DNA of 64,000 nucleotides from positions 62,001-126,000 of the forward strand of contig UQDC01000003.1 of the NCBI GenBank assembly GCA_900539755.1, written 5' to 3'. The notes beneath the pieces are model-generated. The model saw only the letters and a program-made list of their open reading frames with translations. It was not told the DNA's origin and made no database searches. A program made the position numbers and the translations under genes. Of the stretch, positions 45,040-53,687 are shown piece after piece (the first letter of the stretch is position 1; each line of letters begins with the position of its first letter). Source of the stretch: an uncultured Alistipes sp. (lineage in GTDB: Bacteria > Bacteroidota > Bacteroidia > Bacteroidales > Rikenellaceae).

Positions 45040-45537
45040 TCAATATTCGATCTTATCCTCTTTCTCTGTCCATTGATCAAATGCACGGCGAGCCTCATCT
45101 TCCAGCATACGACAAGATTGCAAACGTCGTTTGTTAGCCGGTAAAGCCAACTCGTCATAAATGAAAGAGTCATCGAAGCCGATGCGTTTGGCGTCATGTT
45201 TGTCGTTTCCAAAATACATCCGGTCGATATGCGCCCAATAGATCGCACCCAAACACATCGGACAGGGTTCACATGAAGTATAAATTTCACACCCGCTCAG
45301 ATCGAATGTTCCCAACGCATGAGCAGCATTGCGGATTGCCGTAACCTCTGCATGGGCTGTCGGGTCATTTTCACGTGTTACCCCATTGGTTCCGGTGGCC
45401 ACCACCACCCCATCCTTAACAATCACCGCCCCAAAAGGGCCTCCTCCCGCACGAACATTTGCTTCAGAAAGCGCAATGGCTTCCCGCATAAAACGCATAG
45501 AGGCTTCTGAACTATTGGTATCACACTTTTTGCACAT
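45040..45537 (-). CDS. guaD: Guanine deaminase
   Basis: 165 residues from the ATG of MCKKCDTNSSEAS (an upstream in-frame ATG at 45594 adds a basic stretch outside the family). Cytidine-deaminase fold of the small Bacillus GuaD type: zinc-binding HAE in DPTAHAEVTAIRNA and PCxxC in TSCEPCPMCLGAI. The C-terminal FGNDKHDAKRIGFDDSFIYDEL is characteristic of guanine deaminase. It converts guanine to xanthine. The divergent neighbour is xanthine phosphoribosyltransferase, so together they salvage guanine through XMP. Confidence 0.88.
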   Translation of the reverse strand: MCKKCDTNSSEASMRFMREAIALSEANVRAGGGPFGAVIVKDGVVVATGTNGVTRENDPTAHAEVTAIRNAAHALGTFDLSGCEIYTSCEPCPMCLGAIYWAHIDRMYFGNDKHDAKRIGFDDSFIYDELALPANKRRLQSCRMLEDEARRAFDQWTEKEDKIEY

Positions 45538-45814
45538 TTTTATTACCTTTTTACAAATGAAATGAATTGAAATTTTAGCTATTTTATTCTTCAAATCGAC
45601 CGCTTTTCAGCAAAAAGAGACAAGCGAAATATCCTGGTTCATAAACACTTGTACACAACACCAAGCATAGAATCAGCTCATCCCTTTAGTCTATTATTCT
45701 CCCACAACACACACCGCTATACGATGCCTTGCTGTCATTTAAGAACAAATATAATGGATTACGCCGAGAAGCGTTCCTCACACGGGAAGGAGATTCTCCT
45801 TAACAAACGGACAA

Positions 45815-45846
45815 TTTGTAAAAGAGATGCAAAATCGATAGTTTTA
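45815..45846 (+). promoter_or_regulatory. Promoter of xpt
   Basis: TTTG (45815-45818), 20-nt spacer, TAGTTTTA (45839-45846), one mismatch from TAnnTTTG; about 58 bp before the start. Confidence 0.45.
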
Positions 45847-45904
45847 CAACAGTTTTGCTGACATTGCAGGACACACGATAACGTTAGAAAATAGACGACG
45901 GATT

Positions 45905-46474
45905 ATGAAACTTCTCAAAGATCGGATTTTGCAGGACGGCCAATGTTTCGAAGGGGGCGTTCTCAAGGTGGACAGCTTTATCAACCACCAAATGGATCCC
46001 ACCTTAATGAAAGCCATGGCCGTCGAATTTGTCCGACGTTTCGCCAATGAACCGTTCAACAAAATACTGACCATTGAGGCCAGTGGTATTGCACCGGCTA
46101 TTATGGTCGGTTTTCTGATGGATCTGCCGGTTGTATTCGCCAAAAAGAAACAGCCCAAGACTATGGAAAATATGCTCTCGACCCGTGTATATTCTTTTAC
46201 AAAAGGTCGAGACTACGATATTTGTCTGAGTCGAGATTTTCTCACTCCGAACGATCGCGTGTTATTTATCGACGATTTTTTGGCCAATGGCAATGCCGCA
46301 TTGGGAGCAATTGATCTGATCAAACAGGCCGGGGCACAACTGATTGGCATGGGATTTCTCATCGAGAAGGCGTTTCAACAAGGTGGCGAACTGCTAAGGA
46401 AACAGAATATTCACGTCGAATCATTGGCCGTTATCGACAGCCTCGATAACTGTCAAATTCGTTTTCGCGAATAA
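45905..46474 (+). CDS. xpt: Xanthine phosphoribosyltransferase
   Basis: 189 residues, the usual length for Xpt. Family landmarks: MKLLKDRILQDGQ at the start, SFINHQMDP, ILTIEASGIAPAIM, KKKQPKTM, and the PRPP loop VLFIDDFLANGNAALG. It makes XMP from xanthine and PRPP. It is divergent from guanine deaminase. There is no purine riboswitch visible upstream, unlike Bacillus xpt. Confidence 0.93.
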   Translation: MKLLKDRILQDGQCFEGGVLKVDSFINHQMDPTLMKAMAVEFVRRFANEPFNKILTIEASGIAPAIMVGFLMDLPVVFAKKKQPKTMENMLSTRVYSFTKGRDYDICLSRDFLTPNDRVLFIDDFLANGNAALGAIDLIKQAGAQLIGMGFLIEKAFQQGGELLRKQNIHVESLAVIDSLDNCQIRFRE

Positions 46475-46710
46475 TTTTCTTTTCCCTTTCAGAGATTGCA
46501 TACACCGATCTCCTGACAATTCAAGCTCGGCAAAATACACTTTTACTATCGGCTCCAGTTCCTCTCGCCGTACTAACTTACACCTTTCGTAAGGTATAAC
46601 GGTTTCGAATTTACCGTTCTCTCAATAAAAAATTGGAATTCAGCCAAAGCTGTTTAAATTCGCAACCTAAGAATCAAATTTCAAATTACGTAGCCACTAT
46701 TTTCACACAT

Positions 46711-47979
46711 ATGGGCCTTCTGAAAACCATACGTTCCAAATTCACCCGTGAGGGACATCATCCGACACAAGGAGGACTCGAAATCCTAAAATACATCGGA
46801 CCGGGACTGCTCGTAACGGTCGGGTTTATCGATCCCGGCAACTGGGCCTCCAATCTTGCGGCAGGTGCCGATTACGGTTATGCCCTGCTCTGGATGGTTA
46901 CCCTTTCGACTATCATGCTGATCCTGTTGCAACACAACGTTGCCCATCTGGGGATCGCCACCGGACTCTGCCTTTCGGAGGCTGCAGCTACCTATTTACC
47001 TCCTACAGCCTCGAAAACCGTGCTCGGCTCGGCCATGCTTGCATCGATCTCCACCTCGCTGGCTGAGATTTTGGGAGGGGCCATCGCGCTGCAAATGCTA
47101 TTCGGAATTCCGGTACGAATTGGAGCCCTGCTGGTACTGATCTTTGTCCTGATCATGCTCTTTACCAACAGCTACCGTCTGATCGAGAAGTGGATTATCG
47201 CATTCGTATCAATCATCGGACTTTCATTTATCTACGAACTCTCTTTAGTTACAATTGACTGGCCAGCAGCTACCAAAGCATGGGTCACACCCTCATTTCC
47301 TCAAGGCTCGATCGTAATCATCATGAGCGTTCTGGGTGCTGTGGTCATGCCCCACAACCTTTTTCTCCACTCGGAGGTGATCCAAAGCCGTCAATGGAAT
47401 TTGAGCGACGACAAAGTGATCAAAAAACAGCTCCGCTATGAATATGTGGATACCATTCTCTCGATGGTTATCGGGTGGGCAATCAACAGCGCCATGATTC
47501 TGTTGGCCGCTTCGACATTTTTCGTTTCGGGCACACCAGTATCGGAACTGCAACAGGCCGACTCCCTATTACAACCGTTATTGGGCAGTAATGCAACGAT
47601 CATTTTTGCCGTTGCCCTGCTATTTGCCGGCATTGCCTCAACCATCACCTCCGGAATGGCTGCCGGTTCCATCTTTGCCGGAATGTTCAAAGAACCTTAC
47701 GACATCAAGGACACACACTCACGTACCGGTGTCATACTCTCGTTGATTGTTGCCTTTTTGATCATTATTCTGATCTCCGATCCCTTCAAAGGGCTGATCT
47801 ACTCGCAAATGGCACTGAGCATACAACTCCCCATTACGGTCTTCACGCAAGTATATCTCACCTCATCGGAAAAGGTCATGGGCAAATTCCGCAACTCCAC
47901 CTTTACGAAATACCTGCTCTACACGATCGGGATCGTAGTTACCGTACTGAACTTGATGTTGCTTTGGAGCTTCGTATAA
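46711..47979 (+). CDS. Nramp-family divalent metal ion transporter
   Basis: 422 residues from the ATG of MGLLKTIRSKF (a TTG-initiated extension to 46633 is unlikely). About 11 membrane helices. The metal-site motifs are intact: DPGN in FIDPGNWASN (helix 1) and MPH in VVMPHNLFLHSEVIQSR (helix 6). These define H+-coupled Mn2+/Fe2+ import at the inner membrane (MntH type). Monocistronic. Confidence 0.92.
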   Translation: MGLLKTIRSKFTREGHHPTQGGLEILKYIGPGLLVTVGFIDPGNWASNLAAGADYGYALLWMVTLSTIMLILLQHNVAHLGIATGLCLSEAAATYLPPTASKTVLGSAMLASISTSLAEILGGAIALQMLFGIPVRIGALLVLIFVLIMLFTNSYRLIEKWIIAFVSIIGLSFIYELSLVTIDWPAATKAWVTPSFPQGSIVIIMSVLGAVVMPHNLFLHSEVIQSRQWNLSDDKVIKKQLRYEYVDTILSMVIGWAINSAMILLAASTFFVSGTPVSELQQADSLLQPLLGSNATIIFAVALLFAGIASTITSGMAAGSIFAGMFKEPYDIKDTHSRTGVILSLIVAFLIIILISDPFKGLIYSQMALSIQLPITVFTQVYLTSSEKVMGKFRNSTFTKYLLYTIGIVVTVLNLMLLWSFV

Positions 47980-48138
47980 TAGCAATCCATGTGCAAACGG
48001 GGAATTCCGAGATGACCGCTGATTTTTTTGCATCGCTCGAGATATGCCATTGCATGTCAGTAAAAAAACTGGCGACACAAAAATTGAGTCAAACTTTCTC
48101 CTTACCACAATAATACTCCACTCGAAAAATTAGACAAC

Positions 48139-48168
48139 AAAAGCGACTCTTAAGGAAGAGCCGCTTTT
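48139..48168. terminator. Bidirectional terminator between Nramp and LuxR-type genes
   Basis: AAAAGCG-A-CTCTT / AAGAG-C-CGCTTTT hairpin with loop AAGG, between convergent genes. Confidence 0.75.
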
Positions 48169-48195
48169 CATAGATATATCACTATTTTTTAGTTT

Positions 48196-48804
48196 CTATT
48201 CGATATCCTGCTGGTCGATCATGTGATTCAACAAAGCATAGACTGTCAACCCTGACACCGACTTGATTCCGGTTTTACGGGCGATATTCTTGCGGTGCGA
48301 GATTACTGTATGGATCGAAATATAATATTGATCGGCAATCTCTTTGTTGGTCAATCCACGGGCTACTGCCACCAAAATCTCTTTTTCACGCTCCGACAAC
48401 TCGTAACTCTCGGTCCCCATCGGCTGGGCATGTCTGTTCTCAAGTGCTTTGCGTAATTTGCGCACGATCTGCGTAGGCTCATCATACAGATAAAAAGCCC
48501 CATCGTACTGTTTCAACAGCTCATCATCCAATACACCTCCGGTTAATATGGCGACCAATGCCGTCTGGTGCAGATCCGGCAACAACGAACGAACCGTATT
48601 GCGTTTTTGGAAGTCGAAAAGACAAGGGTCAACCACCACTGCATCGGGGGCCAGCACCGTCAACCGTTCACCATACCGGCCCCAGTCTGGCAGTGTATCG
48701 ACCACCTCAAATTCGGAGTGCTCAGCCAAGATCTCTCGGAGTCCTCGGGCCACAATTGCCGAAGGCTCAATCAACAGAATCCGATGTCGTCCATTATCTG
48801 CCAT
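48196..48804 (-). CDS. LuxR/NarL-type response regulator
   Basis: 202 residues. The N-terminal receiver-like domain (HRILLIEPSAIVARGLREIL ... DAVVVDPCLFD) keeps the phospho-acceptor-like Asp but lacks the usual acidic pair at the first strand (LLIEPSA instead of VDDH). The C-terminal LuxR HTH (about residues 135-195) is clear: YELSEREKEILVAVARGLTNKEIADQYYISIHTVISHRKNI. It overlaps the end of the hemerythrin gene by 11 bp, so it is translationally coupled. With no histidine kinase nearby, its input may be the hemerythrin protein. Confidence 0.88.
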   Translation of the reverse strand: MADNGRHRILLIEPSAIVARGLREILAEHSEFEVVDTLPDWGRYGERLTVLAPDAVVVDPCLFDFQKRNTVRSLLPDLHQTALVAILTGGVLDDELLKQYDGAFYLYDEPTQIVRKLRKALENRHAQPMGTESYELSEREKEILVAVARGLTNKEIADQYYISIHTVISHRKNIARKTGIKSVSGLTVYALLNHMIDQQDIE

Positions 48805-49582
48805 GACTCTTCTCCAATTGCATCACAAAGGGAACCAAAACTTTATTTTCAATCAACGTATGGCGTCCCAGATCGTCCTCTAACAGAAAAACATTGAACA
48901 ACGCCCGATTCAACCGTCGTGCCGACACGTCACTGGGCAGATATTTGATCAGAATATTTTTCAGATCCTCGAGCGTATCCTCGATATTGCTATGGTTCTC
49001 TTCGAATTGTTCAATGCTGTATCCTTCTGTATGTTCGTCGTGCACCAGTCCCCGAATATAGGGAAAGACCGTCTGCTCTTCGTAAGCAAAATGGGCCTCA
49101 ACTTCACGCCGATACTCGTTGAAAAACCGGTCAAGGATTCGAATAGATGGAGTCTCCTCAGAAACACCTTCCTCTAACGAAGAGAGATTTTCCCAAATTT
49201 CAGGAATACGTTCTTCCAAATAATACCGGTGGGAGTTGTGGAGATAGAGCACGATATCTTCGACATCAATACCTTCGAACCGCTCTGCATCGGGCAAATA
49301 ATCATCGAAAGTATAGATGCTGCAAATCATCAGGAACAGTTCCAGCGATACCCCTTGCGCTCGACACACATCAGCAACACTGCGGTCGCCAAAACCCAAA
49401 TGAATACCGAAACGGGGCAGTACCGTCAATAGGGCATAGTTGGCCTGGATCAGGTCGGACATTTTCATATTGCCCGAAAGGAGGAGCTGTTTCATCGGTT
49501 TATGTTTTTCACAAATATGGGATAAATTATCGGAACGGGCAATCACACCTTCCTCTTCATCGTGCTGTTTCATCTTTTCCAA
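48794..49582 (-). CDS. Hemerythrin-domain protein (RIC/ScdA-like)
   Basis: 262 residues. A short N-terminal domain (LSGNMKMSDLIQANYALLTVLPRFGIHLGFG, VADVCRAQGVSLELFLMICS) resembles the ScdA-N/DUF542-like part of iron-sulfur repair proteins. The rest is a four-helix hemerythrin domain with candidate iron ligands in YLHNSHRYYLEERI, VEAHFAYEEQTVFPY, EENHSNIEDTL and RHTLIENKVLVPF. Such proteins bind diiron and sense or repair damage from NO or O2. Coupling to a LuxR-type regulator suggests a sensing role. It is first in a two-gene operon. Confidence 0.85.
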   Translation of the reverse strand: MEKMKQHDEEEGVIARSDNLSHICEKHKPMKQLLLSGNMKMSDLIQANYALLTVLPRFGIHLGFGDRSVADVCRAQGVSLELFLMICSIYTFDDYLPDAERFEGIDVEDIVLYLHNSHRYYLEERIPEIWENLSSLEEGVSEETPSIRILDRFFNEYRREVEAHFAYEEQTVFPYIRGLVHDEHTEGYSIEQFEENHSNIEDTLEDLKNILIKYLPSDVSARRLNRALFNVFLLEDDLGRHTLIENKVLVPFVMQLEKSHGR

Positions 49583-49819
49583 TTCGATATATTCCGAACC
49601 TTTTATTTGAGGTGGTATTCATTTGCATTTCCAAGTTTCGAATCCCCTTCACTTTAAAATTGAGCCACCGTCTGCGACAGGACACCTCTTTAGCATCACC
49701 TACCTCACTTTTTTCTCAAATAGCTCAATTCAAATACAGTGCAAAACTACTCCTATATATTAAATACACCTATCGCCACAAATAGGGATTCTGATCACTT
49801 TTTTCATTACATGTTGGGA
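49583..49819. other. Divergent intergenic region hemerythrin / OB-fold-like lipoprotein
   Basis: No gene seen; contains the divergent promoter space. Nothing else stands out. Confidence 0.35.
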
Positions 49820-49850
49820 TTGCAGCTCCACTGGCTTCCCTCTACTTTTG
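49820..49850 (+). promoter_or_regulatory. Promoter of the lipoprotein-PepSY operon
   Basis: TTG (49820-49822), 20-nt spacer, TACTTTTG (49843-49850). The predicted start is about 95 nt before the ATG at 49953, with a large hairpin in the leader. Confidence 0.55.
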
Positions 49851-49875
49851 TCCTCGTAAGCCAAAAACCATAAAC

Positions 49876-49917
49876 GAACGATGGCTCCTGTCGGGTACGC
49901 CCGGCAGGAGGTCGTTC
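49876..49917 (+). promoter_or_regulatory. Strong leader hairpin with UACG tetraloop
   Basis: An 11-bp stem from CTCCTGTCGGG to CCCGGCAGGAG closes a TACG (UNCG-type) loop; an outer GAACGA/TCGTTC stem extends it across a small internal loop. It lies in the 5' leader, 36 nt before the start codon, with no T tract. It is a possible regulatory or stability structure. Confidence 0.6.
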
Positions 49918-49952
49918 TTCAAACTACGCAATTATTAAAACAACATAACGTC

Positions 49953-50540
49953 ATGAAAAAACACTTTTTAGCCATACTCGCTATTTCAGCTTTTTTGGGT
50001 GGTACAGCCGTCAGCTGCGGATCAAGTTCATCAAATTCCAAAACAACCACAGCAGCTGCCCAAAATAAGGGCATGGAGGTGGATAGCGTGCTGAAAAATG
50101 CCGACAAACTGGTTGGACAGACTGTCGTTCTGGAGGGAGTTTGCACCCACATTTGCCAACACGGAGGCGGTAAAATTTTCTTGATGGGGAGCGACGACAC
50201 CCAAACCATCCGTATCGATGCCGGACAAAAAATAGGCAGTTTTTCACCGGAGACAGTAAACAGTTTGGTACGGATTCAAGGCACCGTACAGGAAGAGCGT
50301 ATTGATGAGGCATTCCTGAACCAATGGGAATCTCAGATCAAGGCTCAAGTTACCGAGCGGCACGGTGAAGGAGGAGCAGGATGTGAAAGCGATCAGAAAG
50401 CCCGCGGAGAGGCTCCTGCAGGGAGCATTGAAGAGCGGATTGCCAATTTCCGCAAACGGATTGCAGAACGCAAAGCCAACGAAGGGAAAGACTATCTCTC
50501 CTTTTACAGCATTACTGCCGACAATTACGAAATTCTTTAG
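49953..50540 (+). CDS. OB-fold-like lipoprotein
   Basis: 195 residues from the ATG of MKKHFLAILAISAFLGGTAVSCGSS, a lipoprotein signal with lipobox AVSC; an upstream in-frame ATG at 49881 lies inside the leader hairpin and is rejected. The mature domain VDSVLKNADKLVGQTVVLEGVCTHICQHGGGKIFLMGSDD looks like the bacterial OB-fold of nucleic-acid- or metal-binding envelope proteins, with Cys/His residues (CTHICQH) that could hold a metal. The C-terminal third is charged and helical (IEERIANFRKRIAERKANEG). The PepSY gene starts 3 bp after its stop, so the two are one operon. Confidence 0.75.
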   Translation: MKKHFLAILAISAFLGGTAVSCGSSSSNSKTTTAAAQNKGMEVDSVLKNADKLVGQTVVLEGVCTHICQHGGGKIFLMGSDDTQTIRIDAGQKIGSFSPETVNSLVRIQGTVQEERIDEAFLNQWESQIKAQVTERHGEGGAGCESDQKARGEAPAGSIEERIANFRKRIAERKANEGKDYLSFYSITADNYEIL

Positions 50541-50543
50541 CCG

Positions 50544-51119
50544 ATGCAAGTCAAGAAATTCGGTTCTGAATTCCGAAAATGGAGTCGTACGATTCATCGC
50601 GAGTTGTCTTTCTTTTTCGCAGGAGTGGTTTTGATCTATGCAATTTCAGGCTTTTTGCTCAACCACAAACGCGACTTCAACGCTGAATACGACATTACAC
50701 GCAAAGAGTTCACGCTTCAAGATCTTCCTAAATCGCAAGCCGATTGGAATAAAGATTTTGTACTGTCGATTCTCGGACCGTTGAATGAAGCCGACAACTA
50801 CACGAAGCATTACTTCCCTGCGGACTCACAGATGAAAGTATTTCTCAAAGGAGGTTCTTCTTTGATGGTGAACACGGATACCGGTGAAGTCTTGTATGAA
50901 TCGATACGTCGCCGACCGATCTGGAGCAGTCTGAATCGACTGCACTACAATCCCGGACACTGGTGGACCGCTTTTTCGGATATTTTCGCTTTCTCGTTAG
51001 TCGTTATCACGTTGACCGGCCTTTTCATGGTAAAAGGAGTCAAAGGCTTTTGGGGCCGAGGAGGTGTTGAATTCTTAGCAGGAATCTTAATTCCCGTTCT
51101 CTTTTTGATCTTCACATAA
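50544..51119 (+). CDS. PepSY-associated membrane-helix protein
   Basis: 191 residues. It opens with a membrane helix after a short cytosolic start (RTIHRELSFFFAGVVLIYAISGFLLNHKRDF) and has a periplasmic PepSY-like stretch (SSLMVNTDTGEVLYESIRRRPIWSSLNRLHYNPGHWW). Two more helices follow (FAFSLVVITLTGLFMV, LAGILIPVLFLIF). The His residues at the membrane faces and the order match PepSY-TM flavin/haem-type reductases used with iron uptake in Bacteroidota. It is translationally linked to the preceding lipoprotein. Confidence 0.85.
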   Translation: MQVKKFGSEFRKWSRTIHRELSFFFAGVVLIYAISGFLLNHKRDFNAEYDITRKEFTLQDLPKSQADWNKDFVLSILGPLNEADNYTKHYFPADSQMKVFLKGGSSLMVNTDTGEVLYESIRRRPIWSSLNRLHYNPGHWWTAFSDIFAFSLVVITLTGLFMVKGVKGFWGRGGVEFLAGILIPVLFLIFT

Positions 51120-51723
51120 AAGCTATATAAACATAATACATTGATTTTAGGTTTGGTAAATTAGTTAGTTAGCGTTTCGATTGTTCGTATCTTCTTTTAT
51201 CAGTTCAAGTAACACTCAGTTTCAAGTTCGGCTTCGGCCGTCAAGAGGGGCAGATTTTGCAGGATCTGTCCCTCGTTCATTATGTCTGATCCTAAAAATT
51301 TATCATTACATATCCCCTCTATGAACAAACACATCACCTTCAAACATTATAGCTATGATACACCAAATCGACTACTAAAGACATCCCTGCTCCTCAACTA
51401 TTACGCTGAACAAAGCTCTTTTTAAACCTAGGGTTCCAACTCTTGGGGTGCTCATTGTTCTCCACAGAAGATCCACTACATCCCAACAGTTGTAAGCTCA
51501 AAACAACTCTATCAAGACGACAACACAAGCCTGTACTCTACCTCTCGATACACATTCACACCATTTTTCCACATTCAGTAACTCAATAAACCTAATCTCT
51601 CAACACACGTCATCACTAAACAACAAGAGCAGGGAATCCGTTTAACTCCCTGCTCTGCCTTATTGATTATCGTATAGAGTAATCCTTCCCTGCTATATAT
51701 TCAGTTCAAACAGTATAAGTAAA
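51120..51723. other. Non-coding region between convergent operons
   Basis: About 600 bp without a gene. It contains an 11-bp hairpin GAGGGGCAGAT/ATCTGTCCCTC at 51245-51274 and a 9-bp hairpin GAGCAGGGA/TCCCTGCTC at 51627-51655. The latter is probably the transcript end of the - strand operon. Nothing else seen. Confidence 0.5.
51627..51655 (-). terminator. Possible terminator of the TonB-ABC operon
   Basis: GAGCAGGGA / TCCCTGCTC with an 11-nt loop, 69 bp after the stop at 51724; on the - strand it is followed by TTGTTTAG, a weak T tract. Confidence 0.5.
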
Positions 51724-52932
51724 TTATCGTCTGAGCACAAGCAACGGAATAAAGAGGTAGAGGCCCAATATCACCACTCCGCAAGCCGGAATAACTGTAT
51801 ATCTCATCTGACGTCTGAGCACAAGCAGATAGATACCGGCCAACAACAGGTTTAACACCAAAGCAGATACTGAAAAGTTTGTCAACCGGGGATAGACATA
51901 TTCATCGTCATACGAAGTAAATGACAACTCAAACGGGAACACCCACTTTGCCACCTTTTCGGTCCAACGCACCTCACTCGGATCCGACAATGTTCCGCAT
52001 AGCGAATAGTCATTGGCATCCACAGCATAATAGCGTGTTCCTCTATCACCCGACACACAAACCGTCCAATGGAACAGATCGGCAATGATCATGATCTCTT
52101 CCGTACGGGGATCAAAATGATCAATCGGCAATTGCTTCAGTTCATATCCAGGATTAGTCAACAGATACATCCGATGAGCCGAATCCGACAAAAAGGCATA
52201 GCTGCGACGATTCGAAAATTCTGTAACGAAAATATCGGTAATCCGTACACTGTCGGGTAATTCGACATAACGTACATAAGGTCTTCCACGTAGCTGCTTC
52301 AGATGAAACAACTTTCCATCGCGGTCGAGAAGCATATAACCCTCATCGTATTCTTTGCGTGTGGTCGGATTTCCCTGCACATAGGTCGCGGGGAAAGAGA
52401 AGCCTTTGACCAATAGAGCTTGGGTAAAACGTTCACTTTTGGATTCATCCACTCGATTAGTCGCCATATCGATAAACTCAATACGCTCACCCATACGGAA
52501 TACATCCGGTGGCATTTGCAGATCCACCCGTCCCGACATCGCCTCCAACAGCGGATAGAGTTTGGGTTTCACCTTATTGAGATCAGAAGGATAGCTGCGA
52601 AACATAAAGCTCTGTAAAGAGACTACTTGAGGCGTAAGTGCCACTCCCCGCAACGTATCGGGTTGACGTCCATCGGCAAGCAACTGCCGGTAATAAAACA
52701 GTGGCAAGACACTATCGAACTCACGTTCCGAATAGGTTCGACCTGTTTCATCGTAACAGATTGGATTGCCATCACGATAATCACGCATCACAAACCCATC
52801 GGTCATACAGCTATACAAAGTAAAAGGGCCACTGTCCGGACGCACCGTAACGAAGTGATAACCCCACGGCAGCAGCCAAGCCATCAACACCACCGCCGTA
52901 AAAAAAAGTATTATTTTGCTAAATCGTATCAT
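51724..52932 (-). CDS. DUF4857-like membrane protein
   Basis: 402 residues. One N-terminal membrane helix (IILFFTAVVLMAWLLPWGYHF), a large periplasmic domain (about residues 30-345), and two or three C-terminal helices (FSVSALVLNLLLAGIYLLVL, VIPACGVVILGLYLFIPLLVL). It resembles DUF4857 (from memory), found only with a particular TonB receptor/ABC set. It is last of six genes, 57 bp after the permease. Its placement suggests it works with the ABC transporter as a periplasmic component. Function unknown. Confidence 0.75.
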   Translation of the reverse strand: MIRFSKIILFFTAVVLMAWLLPWGYHFVTVRPDSGPFTLYSCMTDGFVMRDYRDGNPICYDETGRTYSEREFDSVLPLFYYRQLLADGRQPDTLRGVALTPQVVSLQSFMFRSYPSDLNKVKPKLYPLLEAMSGRVDLQMPPDVFRMGERIEFIDMATNRVDESKSERFTQALLVKGFSFPATYVQGNPTTRKEYDEGYMLLDRDGKLFHLKQLRGRPYVRYVELPDSVRITDIFVTEFSNRRSYAFLSDSAHRMYLLTNPGYELKQLPIDHFDPRTEEIMIIADLFHWTVCVSGDRGTRYYAVDANDYSLCGTLSDPSEVRWTEKVAKWVFPFELSFTSYDDEYVYPRLTNFSVSALVLNLLLAGIYLLVLRRQMRYTVIPACGVVILGLYLFIPLLVLRR

Positions 52933-52989
52933 ATTTCGAATGTGTTAATCAGAAAAACTGTCGATTCTGTTCAGCTTCAAGGAGACAGA

Positions 52990-53661
52990 TCAATCCTGAC
53001 ACCCTTGCTTGAAACGTGCGACCGAAAGTTGTGGCAACAGCACGATCACCACGACATAAAGCGCCAGACCGATCAAAAAACAGTTATAGGCTTCCGGTGT
53101 CGTGCCGAGATAGAAAATGCGGATCACCCCAGCCGCAATAAGCAGATTGACAATACGTCTGTACCAGGTCGGTTCCAGACAGATCCACGCTGCCAGCAGA
53201 TAGCCCGTCAAGCCGCATAAGTACCAGGGCAGTGCCGTCAACAAGATCCGGGAAACCAACTCCGGAGCCAAAATGGATTGCAGATAGATCCACAACACGG
53301 CATAGTTCAGCAGAAAAATACCCAATACCTGTACCAGGCCGGAACTCAGCATTAAGGTTACCATGCGACGTTGGGGAAAAGGCAAATGCAACGTCAGTTT
53401 GAGTCGTTTCTGCTGCATCTCCGGGACAAACTGCACCACCGCCATCAACACTCCGATCGCCAACGGCACATAGGTCAACACTTCAATAAATACCGTATCA
53501 CGTGAAAGCAGGATCTCCCAAAGATGTCCAACACCTTTGAATCCGATCACCCGTTGCAACTGTAACAGGGCGTACCCCACAAATACCAGCGAGAGGATCA
53601 ACGCCAACAGGGTATAACGGCGTGTCTTGATCCACTCTTTATAAAAGATCGCCTTTTTCAT
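52990..53661 (-). CDS. ABC transporter permease-like membrane protein
   Basis: 223 residues with six membrane helices, preceded by a short cytosolic FYKEWIKTRR, typical of ABC-2-type permeases. The cytosolic turn QQKRLKLTLHLPFPQRRM between helices 2 and 3 is the expected coupling region. It pairs with the ATPase gene 26 bp upstream. The direction of transport is not determined; ABC-2 proteins are usually exporters. Confidence 0.8.
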   Translation of the reverse strand: MKKAIFYKEWIKTRRYTLLALILSLVFVGYALLQLQRVIGFKGVGHLWEILLSRDTVFIEVLTYVPLAIGVLMAVVQFVPEMQQKRLKLTLHLPFPQRRMVTLMLSSGLVQVLGIFLLNYAVLWIYLQSILAPELVSRILLTALPWYLCGLTGYLLAAWICLEPTWYRRIVNLLIAAGVIRIFYLGTTPEAYNCFLIGLALYVVVIVLLPQLSVARFKQGCQD

Positions 53662-53687
53662 TTTTCTCGATGAAAATCCAATAAATA

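Noticed and set aside
49885..49910. Considered as a rho-independent terminator
   Set aside because: No T tract follows, and it lies between a consensus promoter and the start codon of the gene.
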